5,271 nucleotides of DNA from Tannerella sp. Its GTDB lineage: Bacteria > Bacteroidota > Bacteroidia > Bacteroidales > Tannerellaceae. This document shows positions 5,256-5,271 of this stretch, in pieces. The position numbers and the translations under genes are program-made. The first letter of the stretch is position 1; every line of letters starts with the position of its first letter. A model generated the notes under the pieces. The model did not search any database. It saw only the letters and a list, made by a program, of their open reading frames with translations, and had not been told where the DNA came from. The stretch is from the NCBI GenBank assembly GCA_031288935.1, contig JAITQL010000160.1:1-5271 (forward strand), read 5' to 3'.

Positions 5256-5271
5256 ATCAGTTGTCTTTTTA

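Overview
The window looks like chromosomal DNA from a Bacteroidota bacterium, probably order Bacteroidales. Three things support this: lipoprotein signal peptides with strongly acidic residues after the lipid-modified cysteine, a leftward promoter matching the Bacteroidetes consensus (TTTG, 19 bp, TAnnTTTG), and a beta-barrel/imelysin/di-heme oxidoreductase gene set of the kind found in gut Bacteroidales. The coding part is fairly GC-rich by eye, which would suit an Alistipes-like genome better than a low-GC Bacteroides, but the genus cannot be settled from this sequence.

Right part (about 1070-5255): three genes lie head to tail on the minus strand with short gaps (33 and 18 bp). They read, in transcription order, a porin-like outer-membrane beta-barrel (5255-3927), an imelysin/peptidase M75-family lipoprotein (3893-2724) and a di-heme c-type cytochrome of the DHOR (formerly DUF1111) family, also a lipoprotein (2705-1179). 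A clear intrinsic terminator follows at 1071-1102. The promoter lies beyond the right edge. Imelysin and DHOR proteins are recurrent neighbours in bacteria and are generally linked to iron handling. The simplest reading is a cell-envelope module combining a pore, a metal-binding lipoprotein and a redox partner; the substrate is inference.

Middle part (726-1070): no convincing gene. It holds a very strong GC-rich hairpin (15 perfect base pairs, within a larger dyad), a 14-bp direct repeat and a smaller GC-rich stem.

Left part (1-725): a leftward promoter at 695-725 faces an AT-rich leader and then a tandem array of 41-bp units (eight units from 102 to 428, plus a decayed ninth). Forty-three bases beyond the array a minus-strand gene starts at 58 with a signal peptide and runs off the left edge. 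The array therefore appears to sit in the 5' leader of a secreted-protein gene. Units 1-3 and 4-6 are related as trimers, giving a 123-bp higher-order period, and one minus-strand frame stays open from just inside the predicted transcript (667) through the whole array to 71. This repeat-containing leader is the least explained part of the window.
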